From contig NZ_CWKH01000002.1 of NCBI RefSeq assembly GCF_001245615.1, forward strand, positions 806,001-870,000: a stretch of 64,000 bases of DNA, written 5' to 3'. This DNA is from Mycolicibacterium neworleansense. Its GTDB lineage: Bacteria > Actinomycetota > Actinomycetes > Mycobacteriales > Mycobacteriaceae. The position numbers were made by a program, and so were the translations under genes. The notes beneath the pieces are model-generated. The model had not been told where the DNA came from. It ran no database searches and saw only the letters and a program-made list of their open reading frames with translations. Of the stretch, positions 10,513-19,892 are shown piece by piece; the first letter of the stretch is position 1, and the number at the start of each line of letters is the position of its first letter.

Positions 10513-11205
10513 TCAGGCGCTGACCCGGTCCGGGTTGCGGTAGGTCTCGGCCTGGGCGGCGATCTCCTCGGGTGTCGGTAGCGGCTCGGCACTGTCCACA
10601 TACACGCCGCCGGCCCGCAGGGTGTCGTCGACCAGCAGCCAGATCCACCGGACCAGGTCGGCCACCAGCCGGTCCTGCTCGGTCGAGCCGGGCTGATCGA
10701 GCCACCGGCCGGTCGTCGATTCGACCAGGCCCACGATCGCGAACGCCAGCGGTTGCGGATCGCTGGTGACACCAAAAGCGTTGAGGTACACCGTGAACAA
10801 CGCACCGAGCTGGGTCCCGATGGTCAGCCTGATGTCAGCGATGGCGTCGGGAGTCGAGCCGTCCTCGCCGAGTGAGCACCGGGCCAGGTAGCGGTACAGG
10901 TTGCGGTGCTCGACCAGGAATCCGACGTGGGCGCCGACGCTGGCCCCGATGATCTGGGTCATCGACCCGTGGGGCGTCCACAGCGGGGCCAGTTCGGCGT
11001 TGAGCATCTCGGCGGCGCGCTGGGCGATCGCCCGTTGCAGATCGGCGGCGCCGGCGAAGTGCCGGTAGAGCTTGGTGCGCGTGACGCCGACGTGCGCGGC
11101 GATCTGCTCGGTCGAGGTCTGCGGTCCGTGTTCGGCGATCGCGGACAACGCGGCGTCGACGAACTCTGCGCGACGACGCTCGCGCTGTCCGGCCCATCGA
11201 GTGCT
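10513..11205 (-). CDS. TetR-family regulator of the MpaB-type oxygenase unit
   Basis: A ~230-residue TetR/AcrR regulator. The N-terminal DNA-binding domain (RRAEFVDAALSAIAEHGPQTSTEQIAAHVGVTRTKLYRHF) is clear, followed by a helical ligand domain with no named ligand. The longest frame begins at TTG 11226, but that codon lies inside the operator palindrome. The GTG at 11205 (MSTRWAGQ...) gives a typical N-terminus and is preferred. The gene is divergent from the MpaB-like oxygenase and aldehyde dehydrogenase. The shared intergenic region is almost filled by a double palindrome, which strongly suggests that it represses both itself and that operon. Confidence 0.88.
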   Translation of the reverse strand, partial: STRWAGQRERRRAEFVDAALSAIAEHGPQTSTEQIAAHVGVTRTKLYRHFAGAADLQRAIAQRAAEMLNAELAPLWTPHGSMTQIIGASVGAHVGFLVEHRNLYRYLARCSLGEDGSTPDAIADIRLTIGTQLGALFTVYLNAFGVTSDPQPLAFAIVGLVESTTGRWLDQPGSTEQDRLVADLVRWIWLLVDDTLRAGGVYVDSAEPLPTPEEIAAQAETYRNPDRVSA

Positions 11206-11224
11206 CACGAATCTCACCCTAGCC

Positions 11225-11283
11225 AATCAAGTGGTACATGACGTACCATTCCCCACAACTGGTACGTCATGTACCACTTGATT
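11225..11283. promoter_or_regulatory. Double TetR operator (perfect 24 bp inverted repeat)
   Basis: Positions 11225-11248 and 11260-11283 are perfect reverse complements separated by 11 bp. Each arm contains its own smaller palindrome, GGTAC-N5-GTACC (at 11233-11247 and 11261-11275), so this reads as two operator sites placed symmetrically. It sits between the TetR gene and the oxygenase gene, where it would overlap both promoters. Confidence 0.85.
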
Positions 11284-11301
11284 TTGAAGGGAACGACGCA
11301 G

Positions 11302-12387
11302 ATGGACGCGTTAATCGCACTTCGCAAGGCCGCAGGACTTCCGGCCGTCGCCGAGCCATTGGCGCCGGCCGAGGACTACGGCTTCTTCGGCCCGGATTCG
11401 GTCACCTGGAAGGTGTGGAGCTATCCCACTTCGCTGCTGATCGGCTTCTCCCGGGCGGTGACCATCGAGCACCTCGACCCGTTCCTGGCCGCCGCGGTCG
11501 ACGCCACCGGACAGGTCTACGCACGCACCCGGCTGCGCTACGACCGGACCATGCAGTACTTCGCCCTGGTGGCCTTCGGCGACGCCAAATCGGTCCTGGA
11601 CGCCTCCGAGATCCTGGTCAAGATCCACTCGAAGGCCATCGGCACCGAGCCCATCACCAAGCGCCCGTTCGATGCCAACGATCCGCACTCGCAGTTGTGG
11701 ATCCACCTCACCGCATGGCACTCGATCCTCTACAGCTACGAGATGTTCGGCCCGGGCAAGCTGTCGCCGGCCGAGGAGAGCCAGTACTGGCAGGAATGCG
11801 CGCGGGCCGCGGAGTTCCAGACCATCAACCCCGACGACGTGCCGCGCACCCGCGAGGGTGTCCGCGAGTACTTCGAGAGCTTCCGGGCCGATCTGGTGGG
11901 CTCGGAGGTGGCTCAGCGGATGATGGATTACCTGGTCGACCTGGGTTATCACATCCTGCCCGAGCGGATGCCCCGCTGGCTGCGCAAGGCGTTCAACGTC
12001 CCGATGCGCGCCGCCATCATCTCCACCATGCCGCAGTGGATGCGCCTGTTGGGCGGCATCCCGCAGCGCCGGTTCGCCGACGTCGCGGCGCGTGCCGTGG
12101 TGCGGCCGTTCCTGAAGGCCATCGCCGCCAACCCGCGGCTCGAGCTGGCGCTGCTGGACCTGACCACCCCGCACACCACCGCGATCGTCGGGCCCACCCT
12201 GATGGGTATCCCGGCCAAGAACACGGTGACCTACACCCCGGCCGAGGCCAGGGCCAATTGGAACCGGACCACGCCGTTCGAGCAGTACGCTGCGATCGTG
12301 GCCAAACGTGAGGTGGGCGAAGGCCCCACACCGTATGCCCACAATCACCACGACGCACTGGTGCAATTCGACAAGAGCGCGAGCTGA
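11302..12387 (+). CDS. MpaB-family oxygenase (DUF2236)
   Basis: A 361-residue member of the DUF2236/MpaB/rubber-oxygenase family, whose characterised members are heme-b proteins that cleave polyisoprene or oxidise lipids. Family hallmarks are the RYDRTMQYFALVAFGD segment (conserved Arg, about residue 76), VKIHSKAIG with a probable heme-ligand His, and the WIHLTAWHSILYSYEMF helix. The ATG at 11302 is preceded by GAAGGGA; an earlier ATG at 11269 lies inside the operator. The aldehyde dehydrogenase gene follows after one base, so the pair is an operon. I infer that a lipid or isoprenoid is oxidised to an aldehyde that the second enzyme converts to an acid; the substrate is unknown. Confidence 0.88.
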   Translation: MDALIALRKAAGLPAVAEPLAPAEDYGFFGPDSVTWKVWSYPTSLLIGFSRAVTIEHLDPFLAAAVDATGQVYARTRLRYDRTMQYFALVAFGDAKSVLDASEILVKIHSKAIGTEPITKRPFDANDPHSQLWIHLTAWHSILYSYEMFGPGKLSPAEESQYWQECARAAEFQTINPDDVPRTREGVREYFESFRADLVGSEVAQRMMDYLVDLGYHILPERMPRWLRKAFNVPMRAAIISTMPQWMRLLGGIPQRRFADVAARAVVRPFLKAIAANPRLELALLDLTTPHTTAIVGPTLMGIPAKNTVTYTPAEARANWNRTTPFEQYAAIVAKREVGEGPTPYAHNHHDALVQFDKSAS

Positions 12388-12388
12388 C

Positions 12389-14092
12389 ATGACCGAAACG
12401 CAGATCGACGAGCTCCTGGAGGAACTCGTCGAGGGCGAAAAGACCTGGGCTTCCCTGTCATTGGCGGCCCGACGAGGATTGCTCGACGAGGTGCGCGCCC
12501 TGACCGCGCGCCATGCCGCCGAGTGGGTGGACGCGGCCGTCGGCATCAAGCAACTCGATCCCGCCTCGCCGCTGGTCGGCGAGGAATGGATGTCCGGCCC
12601 GTACTCGCTGGCGGCCGGGCTGGCCGCCCTCTCGGACAGTCTGGCCAAGCTGGAAGCGGGCCGCAGCCCGCTCGACGGCGCGGAGTTCGGTTACGCCCCC
12701 GGCGGCCGGACCACGGTAAAAGCCCTGCCGCTCAATACCTTCGATCAGCTGCTGTTGTCCGGTTTCAGCGCTGAGGTGTGGCTGCAGCCCGGCATCGAGA
12801 AGGCCGAGGCCATCCGGTCGGCCGGCCTGGCCCAGCGTGATCCCGCCCGCACCAACGGCGTGGGAGCGGTACTGGGCGCGGGCAACATCTTCTCGATCGC
12901 GCCGCTGGACACCATCTACGAGCTGTACGCCAACAACCGCGTGGTGGCCCTCAAGCTCAACCCGATCACCGATCCGTTGCTCCCCGTTCTCACCAAGGTG
13001 CTGGCTCCGTTCATCGCCGTGGGCGCCGTGCGCATCCTGACCGGCGGGGCCGAGGCCGGCACATACCTGGTGCGGCACAAGCTGGTCGACCATGTGCACA
13101 TGACCGGCAGCGCCCTGACCTACGACGCCATCGTGTTCGGCACCGGCGAGGAGGGCGCCCGGCGCAAGGCGGCTGACGAGCCGGTGCTCGACAAGGAGAT
13201 GACGGCCGAGCTCGGCGGGGTTTCCCCGACGATCGTGCTGCCGGGCACCTGGAGCAAGGCGGACATCGAGTTCCAGGCCAATCACGTTGCCACACAACGG
13301 CTTCACAACAACGGTTACAACTGTGTGGCCGCGCAGGTGGTGGTGCTGCCCAAGCACTGGGCGCAACGCGACGAGTTCATCGCCGCCCTTCGCAAGGCCT
13401 TCGACGACGCACCGGCACGGCCCGCCTACTACCCCGGCTCCGATGTCAGGGTCGCCAGCGCCGACGCGTCGTACCCGGACGCACAGCACTTGGGCTCGAG
13501 GGGTGCCCGGGTCCTGGTCCTCGACCCGGCCGACCGCGCGGCACTGTTGTGCACCGAGTACTTCGGTCCGGTGCTCGGGGTGATCGAGCTCGATACCGAA
13601 GACGACAATTCCGCTGAACAATTCTTCAGGGAGGCTGTCCGCGTCGCCAACGACGAGTTCGTCGGCACCCTCGGGGTGAACATCATCGCCCATCCCGACA
13701 CCATCTCGGGCCTGGGTGACAAGTTCGACCATCTCATCGAGCGGCTGCGCTACGGCACCATCGCCATCAACGCCTGGACCGGCGTCGGCTATCTGACACC
13801 GTCGGCCACCTGGGGCGCCTTTCCCGGACACCAGCGCAATGACATCCAGAGCGGAGTCGGCGTGGTGCACAACGCATTTCTGCTCGACCGCCCGGAGCGC
13901 ACCGTAGTCCGCGGCCCGTTCCGGCCCGCGCCGCGTTCGGTGTTCCGTGGCGAATGGTCGTTGTCGCCTAAGCCGCCGTGGTTCGTCAACAACCGCACCG
14001 CGGCGACGACGGGCCGGCTGCTCGTGGACTTCGCCGCGGCGCCCGGATGGGGCAAGCTGCCGGCGATCTTCGCCTCAGCGCTGCGCGGATAG
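12389..14092 (+). CDS. Aldehyde dehydrogenase family protein
   Basis: A 567-residue NAD(P)-dependent aldehyde dehydrogenase-superfamily protein. The candidate nucleophile is Cys312 (HNNGYNCVAAQ) and the general base is Glu274 in MTAELGGVSP. The nucleotide-binding segment is VGAVLGAGNIFSIAPLD. The protein is longer than typical ALDHs (~490), with an extended helical N-terminus and a C-terminal tail after NAWTGVGYLTPSATWGAFPG. It belongs to a divergent branch often paired with lipid-active enzymes. It starts one base after the oxygenase stop and shares its TetR operator. A role in oxidising the aldehyde product of the upstream oxygenase is an inference from the operon. Confidence 0.88.
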   Translation: MTETQIDELLEELVEGEKTWASLSLAARRGLLDEVRALTARHAAEWVDAAVGIKQLDPASPLVGEEWMSGPYSLAAGLAALSDSLAKLEAGRSPLDGAEFGYAPGGRTTVKALPLNTFDQLLLSGFSAEVWLQPGIEKAEAIRSAGLAQRDPARTNGVGAVLGAGNIFSIAPLDTIYELYANNRVVALKLNPITDPLLPVLTKVLAPFIAVGAVRILTGGAEAGTYLVRHKLVDHVHMTGSALTYDAIVFGTGEEGARRKAADEPVLDKEMTAELGGVSPTIVLPGTWSKADIEFQANHVATQRLHNNGYNCVAAQVVVLPKHWAQRDEFIAALRKAFDDAPARPAYYPGSDVRVASADASYPDAQHLGSRGARVLVLDPADRAALLCTEYFGPVLGVIELDTEDDNSAEQFFREAVRVANDEFVGTLGVNIIAHPDTISGLGDKFDHLIERLRYGTIAINAWTGVGYLTPSATWGAFPGHQRNDIQSGVGVVHNAFLLDRPERTVVRGPFRPAPRSVFRGEWSLSPKPPWFVNNRTAATTGRLLVDFAAAPGWGKLPAIFASALRG

Positions 14093-14099
14093 TTGCGGG

Positions 14100-14681
14100 T
14101 CAGCCGGAGACGGCGGGTGCGGCCGGGGTGCGCAGCAACCGCTGCGCACAATCCAGCAGCACCCGGTGCAGTTCCTCGTCGGTGACGTCGGTGAGGGTGG
14201 GATCGGTGGCGCTGCCGTAGACCCCGGAGGCGAGCACCGACATGCAGATCCGGTCGGCGACATCGGGATCGGGGCCCAGCAGGATCCCGGTGAGCCGCTC
14301 GATCGTGTCCTGAAGTTCGTCCCGGCTGTGCACGAGGCTGTCGATGACGGGATCTCCGTGGAACACCGCGGTCACGCGGCGGTGGCGCACCGCCATCTCC
14401 ACCATCCCGCTGACGGCGGCCTCCCGTCGGGCCTCCGGGGTGGACATCGCCTCGGCGATGCGGACCAGACGCATCATGTCGTCGAAGACGGGTTGAATGA
14501 CCGCGAGCGCGATGTCGTCCTTGGAATGGAATTGGTAGTAGACGGCGGCCTTGCTGACACCGAGGCGGTCGGCGATCATCTGCAGCGACGTGCCGTTGAC
14601 GCCGTGCTCGGCGAACAGGCTCAGCGCCGCTTCCAGCACCCGCTCGCGCGCAAAGCCACGCGGCGCAACAGCCTTCGCCAC
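14100..14681 (-). CDS. TetR-family regulator of the mmpS/mmpL unit
   Basis: A ~193-residue TetR protein. The helix-turn-helix region is ARERVLEAALSLFAEHGVNGTSLQMIADRLGVSKAAVYYQFHSKDD, followed by a helical ligand domain. The longest frame begins with TTG at 14714. The GTG at 14681 has an AAGGGA ribosome site just upstream and is preferred. It is divergent from the methyltransferase-mmpS-mmpL genes across 140 bp that contain an inverted repeat, so it most likely represses this transport unit. TetR control of MmpL efflux systems is known in other mycobacteria. Confidence 0.87.
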   Translation of the reverse strand: MAKAVAPRGFARERVLEAALSLFAEHGVNGTSLQMIADRLGVSKAAVYYQFHSKDDIALAVIQPVFDDMMRLVRIAEAMSTPEARREAAVSGMVEMAVRHRRVTAVFHGDPVIDSLVHSRDELQDTIERLTGILLGPDPDVADRICMSVLASGVYGSATDPTLTDVTDEELHRVLLDCAQRLLRTPAAPAVSG

Positions 14682-14739
14682 ACCCCGTCCCTTCGTCGCG
14701 CTGAGCGTACCCAAACGCGGGCTAGATCACAGTGTCAAT

Positions 14740-14771
14740 AGTCGAACTAACTTGATTGAAGTTAGCCGACT
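14740..14771. promoter_or_regulatory. Candidate TetR operator in front of the mmpS/mmpL unit
   Basis: The inverted repeat has inner arms CTAACTT-GATTG-AAGTTAG (14747-14765) and outer arms AGTCG (14740-14744) and CGACT (14767-14771), offset by one base. The region is AT-rich compared with its surroundings and lies between the divergent TetR gene and the operon it should control. TATAGG at 14773 could be part of a promoter. Confidence 0.65.
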
Positions 14772-14821
14772 GTATAGGTTTCACTTTACATCCGGCAAGG
14801 AAATCGCGAGGAGGGGTGCTG

Positions 14822-15532
14822 ATGCCGAGCTCGTGCGTGGCGCATCAAGCAGACCTCCTCGACACCTATCTGTTGTCTGCCGTCGAGTCAGGCATCGAAC
14901 AGGTGGTTTTCCTGGCCTCTGACCTGGATCCCCGGCCTTACCAACTCCCCTGGCCGGCAGGTGTCACGGTCTACGTCGTCGACGATCCGGCGATCCTCGA
15001 CGTCAAGACCCATGCCGTGACCGGTATCACGCCGACTGCCGCCGTATGCGGTGTGCCCGCCGCCATCAGCGGCAACTGGGCCGCCGCGCTCATCCGGGCC
15101 GGATTCGACGCCGACCGGGCCGCCCTGTGGAGCGTGGAAGGCGTATTACCCTTCATCCCATTGGATGAGCAGCGTCGGCTCGTCGCCGACATGACCGTCA
15201 TGAGCGCACCGGGCAGCAGGCTGGTCTCGGAGGTCTCGGTGAGTCCGTTCCGGGACGAATCCGACGGGGATGTCGACGCGGATAACTGTTGGCGGGAAAC
15301 CGCCGACGCCGACATGATCACGAAGTGGCAATGGAGCTTCGCAGCTAGCCGGTACGTCACCGCGTACCTGACCTCCGAAAGGCCGACCAGCGAATATGAA
15401 GCTGTTGAGACGGTTCTGGATCCCGTTGATCATCGCCGCGGTGGTGTTGGTCGGCGGATTCACGGTGATGCGGGTCCGCACGTTCTTCGGCGCCGGCGAC
15501 GGAACCGGTATCGCCAGCGCCAAAGTCGATGA
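14822..15532 (+). CDS. Degenerate SAM-dependent methyltransferase (TIGR00027-like), likely decaying
   Basis: The middle part clearly resembles mycobacterial class I methyltransferases of the TIGR00027/LCMT type: DTYLLSAVESGIEQVVFLAS, PYQLPWPAGVTVY, AALIRAGFD, VEGVLPFIP, and SAPGSRLVSE. The usual ~80 N-terminal residues are missing, and the SAM motif reads LASDLDPR where the family has LASGLDxR, replacing the key glycine. From 15396 the frame runs out of phase through mmpS, and the last 45 residues are Arg-rich shadow sequence. A strong ribosome site (GAGGAGGGG) precedes the ATG at 14822. This looks like a remnant whose 3' end was replaced by mmpS; the translated product may only couple translation to mmpS. 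Confidence 0.6.
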   Translation: MPSSCVAHQADLLDTYLLSAVESGIEQVVFLASDLDPRPYQLPWPAGVTVYVVDDPAILDVKTHAVTGITPTAAVCGVPAAISGNWAAALIRAGFDADRAALWSVEGVLPFIPLDEQRRLVADMTVMSAPGSRLVSEVSVSPFRDESDGDVDADNCWRETADADMITKWQWSFAASRYVTAYLTSERPTSEYEAVETVLDPVDHRRGGVGRRIHGDAGPHVLRRRRRNRYRQRQSR

Positions 15533-15824
15533 CACCAAACCGTTCGACCCCAAGGTCGTGGTCTACGAGATCTACGGCGAGCCCGGCGCCACCGCCGACG
15601 TGAACTACCTCGATCTGGACGCCCAGCCCCAGCGCATCGACGGGGTGACCCTGCCGTGGACGCTGCGGCTGGAATCCACCGCCCCGTCGGTGTTCCCCAA
15701 CATCGTGGCCCAGGGCAACGGCAGCACGATCAGCTGCCGCATCACCGTCGATGACGAACTCAAGGACGAGAGAACCTCCAACGGCGTGAACGCCCAGACC
15801 TTCTGCTTGGTGAAATCTGCATGA
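15396..15824 (+). CDS. MmpS-family membrane protein
   Basis: A 142-residue MmpS protein. One N-terminal membrane segment (residues 6-25) is followed by a periplasmic beta-sandwich with the family motif [19 protein letters not shown]. Two cysteines (SCRITVDDE and TFCLV) could form a disulfide. MmpS proteins are accessory partners of MmpL transporters in exporting siderophores, drugs or lipids. The gene overlaps mmpL by four bases (ATGA) and the preceding methyltransferase remnant by 137 bp. Which of the MmpS4/MmpS5-like groups it belongs to cannot be settled from the sequence alone. Confidence 0.93.
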   Translation: MKLLRRFWIPLIIAAVVLVGGFTVMRVRTFFGAGDGTGIASAKVDDTKPFDPKVVVYEIYGEPGATADVNYLDLDAQPQRIDGVTLPWTLRLESTAPSVFPNIVAQGNGSTISCRITVDDELKDERTSNGVNAQTFCLVKSA

Positions 15825-18721
15825 GCAATTACGACACCCCGACCGACTCGATCCCGGTCTCCCCCGCACCGCAGCACAGCAACCACGGCGGGATCGCCAA
15901 GTGGATCCGGCGCCTGGCAGTGCCGATCATCATCGCCTGGATCGCCCTCATCGCGCTTCTGAACGTGATCGTCCCCCAGCTCGAAGAGGTGGGGAAGATG
16001 CGCTCGGTGTCGATGACGCCGGACGACGCGCCCTCGATGATCGCGATGAAGCGCGTCGGCGAGGTGTTCCAGGAGTTCAAGTCCAACAGCTCGGTGATGG
16101 TCGTGCTCGAGGGCGATCAGCCCCTGGGCGATGACGCGCACAAGTACTACGACGAGATCATCGACAAGCTCGAGGCCGACAAGAAGCACATCGAGCACGT
16201 CCAGGATTTCTGGGGCGATCCGCTCACTGCCTCGGGCGCCCAGAGCTCCGACGGGCATGCCGCCTACGTGCAGGTCTACACCGCCGGTAACCAGGGCGAG
16301 GCGCTGGCCAACGAATCGGTCGAGGCCACCGAGAAGATCGTCCAGAGTGTGCAGGCCCCACCAGGGGTCAAGGCCTATGTGACCGGACCCGCCGCGATGG
16401 CGGCCGATCAGGAGATCGCCGGTAACCGCAGCCTCGAGATGATCACCGCCCTGACGTTCGTGGTCATCATCGTCATGCTGCTGTCGGTCTACCGCTCCGT
16501 CGTGACCGTGCTGCTCACCCTGTTCATGGTGGTGCTGTCCCTGTCGGCAGCCCGCGGCCTGGTGGCTTTCCTGGGCTACTACAACATCATCGGACTCTCG
16601 ACCTTCGCCACGAACCTGTTGGTGATGCTGGCCATCGCGGCATCCACGGACTACGCGATCTTCCTGATAGGCCGATATCAAGAGGCCCGAAGTGTCGGCG
16701 AAGACCGAGAGTCGGCCTACTACACGATGTTCCACGGCACTGCCCACGTCATCCTGGGTTCGGGCCTGACCATCGCCGGCGCCACGTTCTGTCTGCACTT
16801 CACCCGCCTGCCCTACTTCCAGTCCCTGGGTATCCCGCTGGCCATCGGCATGGTCATGGTGGTGGTGGTCGCGCTGACCCTCGGCTCGGCGATCATCACG
16901 GTGGCCACCAAGTTCGGCAAAACGCTGGAACCCAAGCGGGCCATGCGCACCCGCGGGTGGCGCAAGATCGGTGCCGCGGTGGTGCGCTGGCCCGGACCGA
17001 TCCTGATCGCCACCATCGCCATCTCACTGGTCGGCCTGTTGACCCTGCCCGGGTACAAGACCAACTACAACGACCGCAAGTACCTGCCCGCCGATCTGCC
17101 GGCCAACACCGGCTACGCCGCGGCGGACCGGCACTTCTCCCAGGCCCGCATGAACCCCGAATTGCTGTTGATCGAAAGCGATCACGATCTGCGCAACTCG
17201 GCCGACTTCCTGGTCATCGAGCGGATCGCCAAGCGCGTCATCGGCGTGCCGGGTGTCTCGCGGGTGCAGGCCATCACGCGCCCGCAGGGAACGCCGATCG
17301 AGCACACCTCGATCCCGTTCAACATCAGCATGCAGGGCACGACCCAGACCATGAATCAGAAGTACATGCAGGACCGTATGGCCGACATGCTCAAGCAGGC
17401 CGACGAAATGCAGGTCACGATCGACACGATGGACAAGATGATCGCGCTCATGGAGCAGATGCGCGACGTCATGAACAGCATGGTCGGCAAGATGCACGTC
17501 ATGGTCGAGGACGTCAAGGAACTCCGCGACCACATCTCGGATTTCGACGATTTCTTCCGCCCGATCCGCAACTACCTGTACTGGGAACCGCACTGCTACA
17601 ACATCCCGATGTGCTGGGCGATGCGCTCGGTGTTCGACACCCTTGACGGAGTCGACACCATGACAGCCGATTTCGAGCAGATCGTGCCGGACATGGACAA
17701 GATGAACGCCCTGATCCCGGTGATGATCGCGAACATGCAGCCGATGATCGCGACCATGAAGACGATGAAGACCATGATGCTGACCATGCAGTCCACCCAG
17801 GGCGGTCTGCAGGATCAGATGGCGGCGATGCAGGACAACTCCACCGCCATGGGTCAGGCCTTCGACGCCGCCAAGAACGACGACTCGTTCTATCTGCCAC
17901 CGGAGACCTTCGAGAATCCGGACTTCAAGCGCGGCATGAAGATGTTCCTGTCCCCCGACGGGCACGCCGTGCGGTTCATCATCAGCCATGAGGGCGACCC
18001 GATGAGCCCCGAAGGGGTCGCTCACGTCGAACCCATCAAGCTGGCCGCCAAGGAGGCGATCAAGGGCACCCCGCTGGAGGGCTCCAAGATCTACCTCGGC
18101 GGTACCGCGGCCATGTTCAAGGACATGCAGGAAGGTGCCAACTACGACCTGCTGATCGCCGGAATCGCCTCGCTGTGCCTGATTTTCATCATCATGCTGA
18201 TCCTCACGCGCAGCGTGGTGGCCGCGGCGGTGATCGTGGGCACCGTGGTGCTGTCCCTCGGCGCGTCCTTCGGTCTGTCGGTGCTGATCTGGCAGCACCT
18301 GATCGGCCTGGAACTGCACTGGATGGTGCTGGCCATGTCGGTGATCATCCTGTTGGCCGTGGGTGCGGACTACAACCTGCTACTGGTCTCCCGGTTCAAA
18401 GAGGAGATACATGCGGGCTTGAACACCGGCATCATCCGCGCCATGGGCGGCACCGGCTCGGTGGTCACCTCCGCGGGCCTGGTGTTCGCCTTCACCATGA
18501 TGTCGATGGCGATCAGCGAGCTGGCGGTGATCGGCCAGGTCGGCACCACGATCGGCCTGGGTCTGCTGTTCGACACCCTGGTCATCCGGTCCTTCATGAC
18601 CCCGTCCATCGCGGCCTTGATGGGCAAGTGGTTCTGGTGGCCGCAGTTGGTGCGTCAGCGGCCCAAGCCGGAACCTTGGCCCAAGCCGATCCAGCGCGAG
18701 CCGCAGGACGCTCTCTCTTAA
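15821..18721 (+). CDS. MmpL-family RND transporter
   Basis: A 966-residue MmpL/RND transporter with the usual 12 membrane helices and two large external domains. The proton-relay Asp-Tyr pairs are present: Asp277-Tyr278 ([16 protein letters not shown]) and Asp850-Tyr851 ([15 protein letters not shown]). The second external domain holds a Met-rich predicted coiled coil (about 510-690, many repeats of MQ/MKT), as in MmpL4/MmpL5-type proteins that pair with MmpS. It is translationally coupled to mmpS and is the last gene of the TetR-controlled unit. Siderophore, drug or lipid export are the known roles of this subgroup; the cargo here is unknown. Confidence 0.93.
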   Translation: MSNYDTPTDSIPVSPAPQHSNHGGIAKWIRRLAVPIIIAWIALIALLNVIVPQLEEVGKMRSVSMTPDDAPSMIAMKRVGEVFQEFKSNSSVMVVLEGDQPLGDDAHKYYDEIIDKLEADKKHIEHVQDFWGDPLTASGAQSSDGHAAYVQVYTAGNQGEALANESVEATEKIVQSVQAPPGVKAYVTGPAAMAADQEIAGNRSLEMITALTFVVIIVMLLSVYRSVVTVLLTLFMVVLSLSAARGLVAFLGYYNIIGLSTFATNLLVMLAIAASTDYAIFLIGRYQEARSVGEDRESAYYTMFHGTAHVILGSGLTIAGATFCLHFTRLPYFQSLGIPLAIGMVMVVVVALTLGSAIITVATKFGKTLEPKRAMRTRGWRKIGAAVVRWPGPILIATIAISLVGLLTLPGYKTNYNDRKYLPADLPANTGYAAADRHFSQARMNPELLLIESDHDLRNSADFLVIERIAKRVIGVPGVSRVQAITRPQGTPIEHTSIPFNISMQGTTQTMNQKYMQDRMADMLKQADEMQVTIDTMDKMIALMEQMRDVMNSMVGKMHVMVEDVKELRDHISDFDDFFRPIRNYLYWEPHCYNIPMCWAMRSVFDTLDGVDTMTADFEQIVPDMDKMNALIPVMIANMQPMIATMKTMKTMMLTMQSTQGGLQDQMAAMQDNSTAMGQAFDAAKNDDSFYLPPETFENPDFKRGMKMFLSPDGHAVRFIISHEGDPMSPEGVAHVEPIKLAAKEAIKGTPLEGSKIYLGGTAAMFKDMQEGANYDLLIAGIASLCLIFIIMLILTRSVVAAAVIVGTVVLSLGASFGLSVLIWQHLIGLELHWMVLAMSVIILLAVGADYNLLLVSRFKEEIHAGLNTGIIRAMGGTGSVVTSAGLVFAFTMMSMAISELAVIGQVGTTIGLGLLFDTLVIRSFMTPSIAALMGKWFWWPQLVRQRPKPEPWPKPIQREPQDALS

Positions 18722-18743
18722 GCCCTGCACCGTTGGTGCCGGT

Positions 18744-19400
18744 TTACCCAACCAGCGCGACGGCGAAGCCGTCCCAGCCCTTGGTGCCCACGGTTTGGAT
18801 GGCCGCCGTGTCGAGTCGCGGATGGCCGCCCATCATCTCCAGCATGTCGCGTACTCCTCGCGCCTGTGCGTCGTCGGCCGCCGGTGCGAGCACCCGCCCG
18901 AAGCGGGTGACGTTGTCCACCACGATGATCGAGCCCGGCCGGCCCAGCTCGATCGCCCACTCGACGTAGCGGACGTTGTTCTCCTTGTCGGCATCGATGA
19001 ACACCAGGTCGAACACGTCACCGCGCTCGGCCAACCGCGGCAGCGTGTCGAGGGCGGAGCCGACGATCACCTCGACCCGCTCGGCGACACCGGCGCGGGT
19101 CAGGTTCGCCCGCGCCACCTCGGCATGACGCGGCTCGTACTCGAGCGTGACGACGCTGCCGTCGGGGCCCACACCGCGAGCCAGGTTGATGGTGCTGTAT
19201 CCGGCCAGCGTGCCGATCTCCAGCACCCGGCGCGCCCCCGAGATCCTGGCGAGCAGCGACAGCAGCTTGCCGTGCTGGGCCGACACCTCGATGGCCGGCA
19301 TGTCGGCGTCCTGCGCGGATCGACGCGCCGCGATCAGCGCCTCGTCCTCGGTACGCAGCACCTCGTTGAACATGGTGTCGACATCGGCGGGCTCGGTCAC
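18744..19400 (-). CDS. O-methyltransferase (COMT-like), Rv0187-like
   Basis: A 218-residue class I SAM-dependent O-methyltransferase. The SAM-binding motif VLEIGTLAGYSTINLA is at about 59-74. FIDADKENNVRY carries the metal-binding Asp of catechol/caffeoyl-CoA O-methyltransferases, and VVDNVTRFGRV is the second metal/substrate motif. The start is GTG at 19400. Its position beside the Rv0185/Rv0184-like pair matches Rv0187 in M. tuberculosis. The 3' end lies 22 bp from the convergent mmpL stop. The substrate is unknown. Confidence 0.88.
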   Translation of the reverse strand: MTEPADVDTMFNEVLRTEDEALIAARRSAQDADMPAIEVSAQHGKLLSLLARISGARRVLEIGTLAGYSTINLARGVGPDGSVVTLEYEPRHAEVARANLTRAGVAERVEVIVGSALDTLPRLAERGDVFDLVFIDADKENNVRYVEWAIELGRPGSIIVVDNVTRFGRVLAPAADDAQARGVRDMLEMMGGHPRLDTAAIQTVGTKGWDGFAVALVG

Positions 19401-19421
19401 CTGCGCCAGGCTAACGCAGTT

Positions 19422-19892
19422 TCAGTGCACACCTTCTTTTCCGTAGACCATCCGCAGCACCAGCCCTACTTCCGGCCCCATGACGGTTGCGCACAGTTCG
19501 CAGTAGGCGGCGACGAAGGCCGGCCCGTGCGGCGGGTCGGCCAGGCTGAGGTGGTGGGCCAGTTCGTGTAAAACCACCAACTCGCGCAATGCCCAGGTGT
19601 CCCGCTCGGGGACGGCGATGACGGCGTTGCCGTCGACCAGCTCGTAGTGCGCGGCGGTGACGCCCCGCCGGGCCCGTACCGCGACCGGTTGCCCGCCGAC
19701 GCGGCCGATCACGTCGTCGACGTACCGCTGCACCGATTCGACGGATCCGAACTTCGCCTCCGGAGGCAAGGTGAGCGACGTGCCGAAGAAGTCGATGGCG
19801 CGCGAACTGTGTTGGGCGGCACGGTCGAACATGGTGCGCACGAATTGTTCGGCGGCGTACACCCTGGCGCGCTGGGTGTCCCGCGCGCTCAC
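19422..19892 (-). CDS. Zinc metallohydrolase, TIGR04338 family (Rv0185-like)
   Basis: A 156-residue protein with a zincin signature, HELAHH at 109-114 (HExxH), and a likely third ligand His122 in DPPHGPAF. This family is restricted to actinobacteria, and its substrate is unknown. The GTG start at 19892 overlaps the stop of the upstream DUF2786 gene by four bases (GTGA). The two therefore form an operon, as in Rv0184-Rv0185. An upstream ATG in this frame would run deep into the other gene and is rejected. Confidence 0.85.
   Translation of the reverse strand: MSARDTQRARVYAAEQFVRTMFDRAAQHSSRAIDFFGTSLTLPPEAKFGSVESVQRYVDDVIGRVGGQPVAVRARRGVTAAHYELVDGNAVIAVPERDTWALRELVVLHELAHHLSLADPPHGPAFVAAYCELCATVMGPEVGLVLRMVYGKEGVH

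Noticed and set aside
18722..19421. Copper metallothionein mymT, expected near the Rv0187-like gene
   Set aside because: There is no Cys-rich short frame and no second RicR-type site next to the O-methyltransferase gene.
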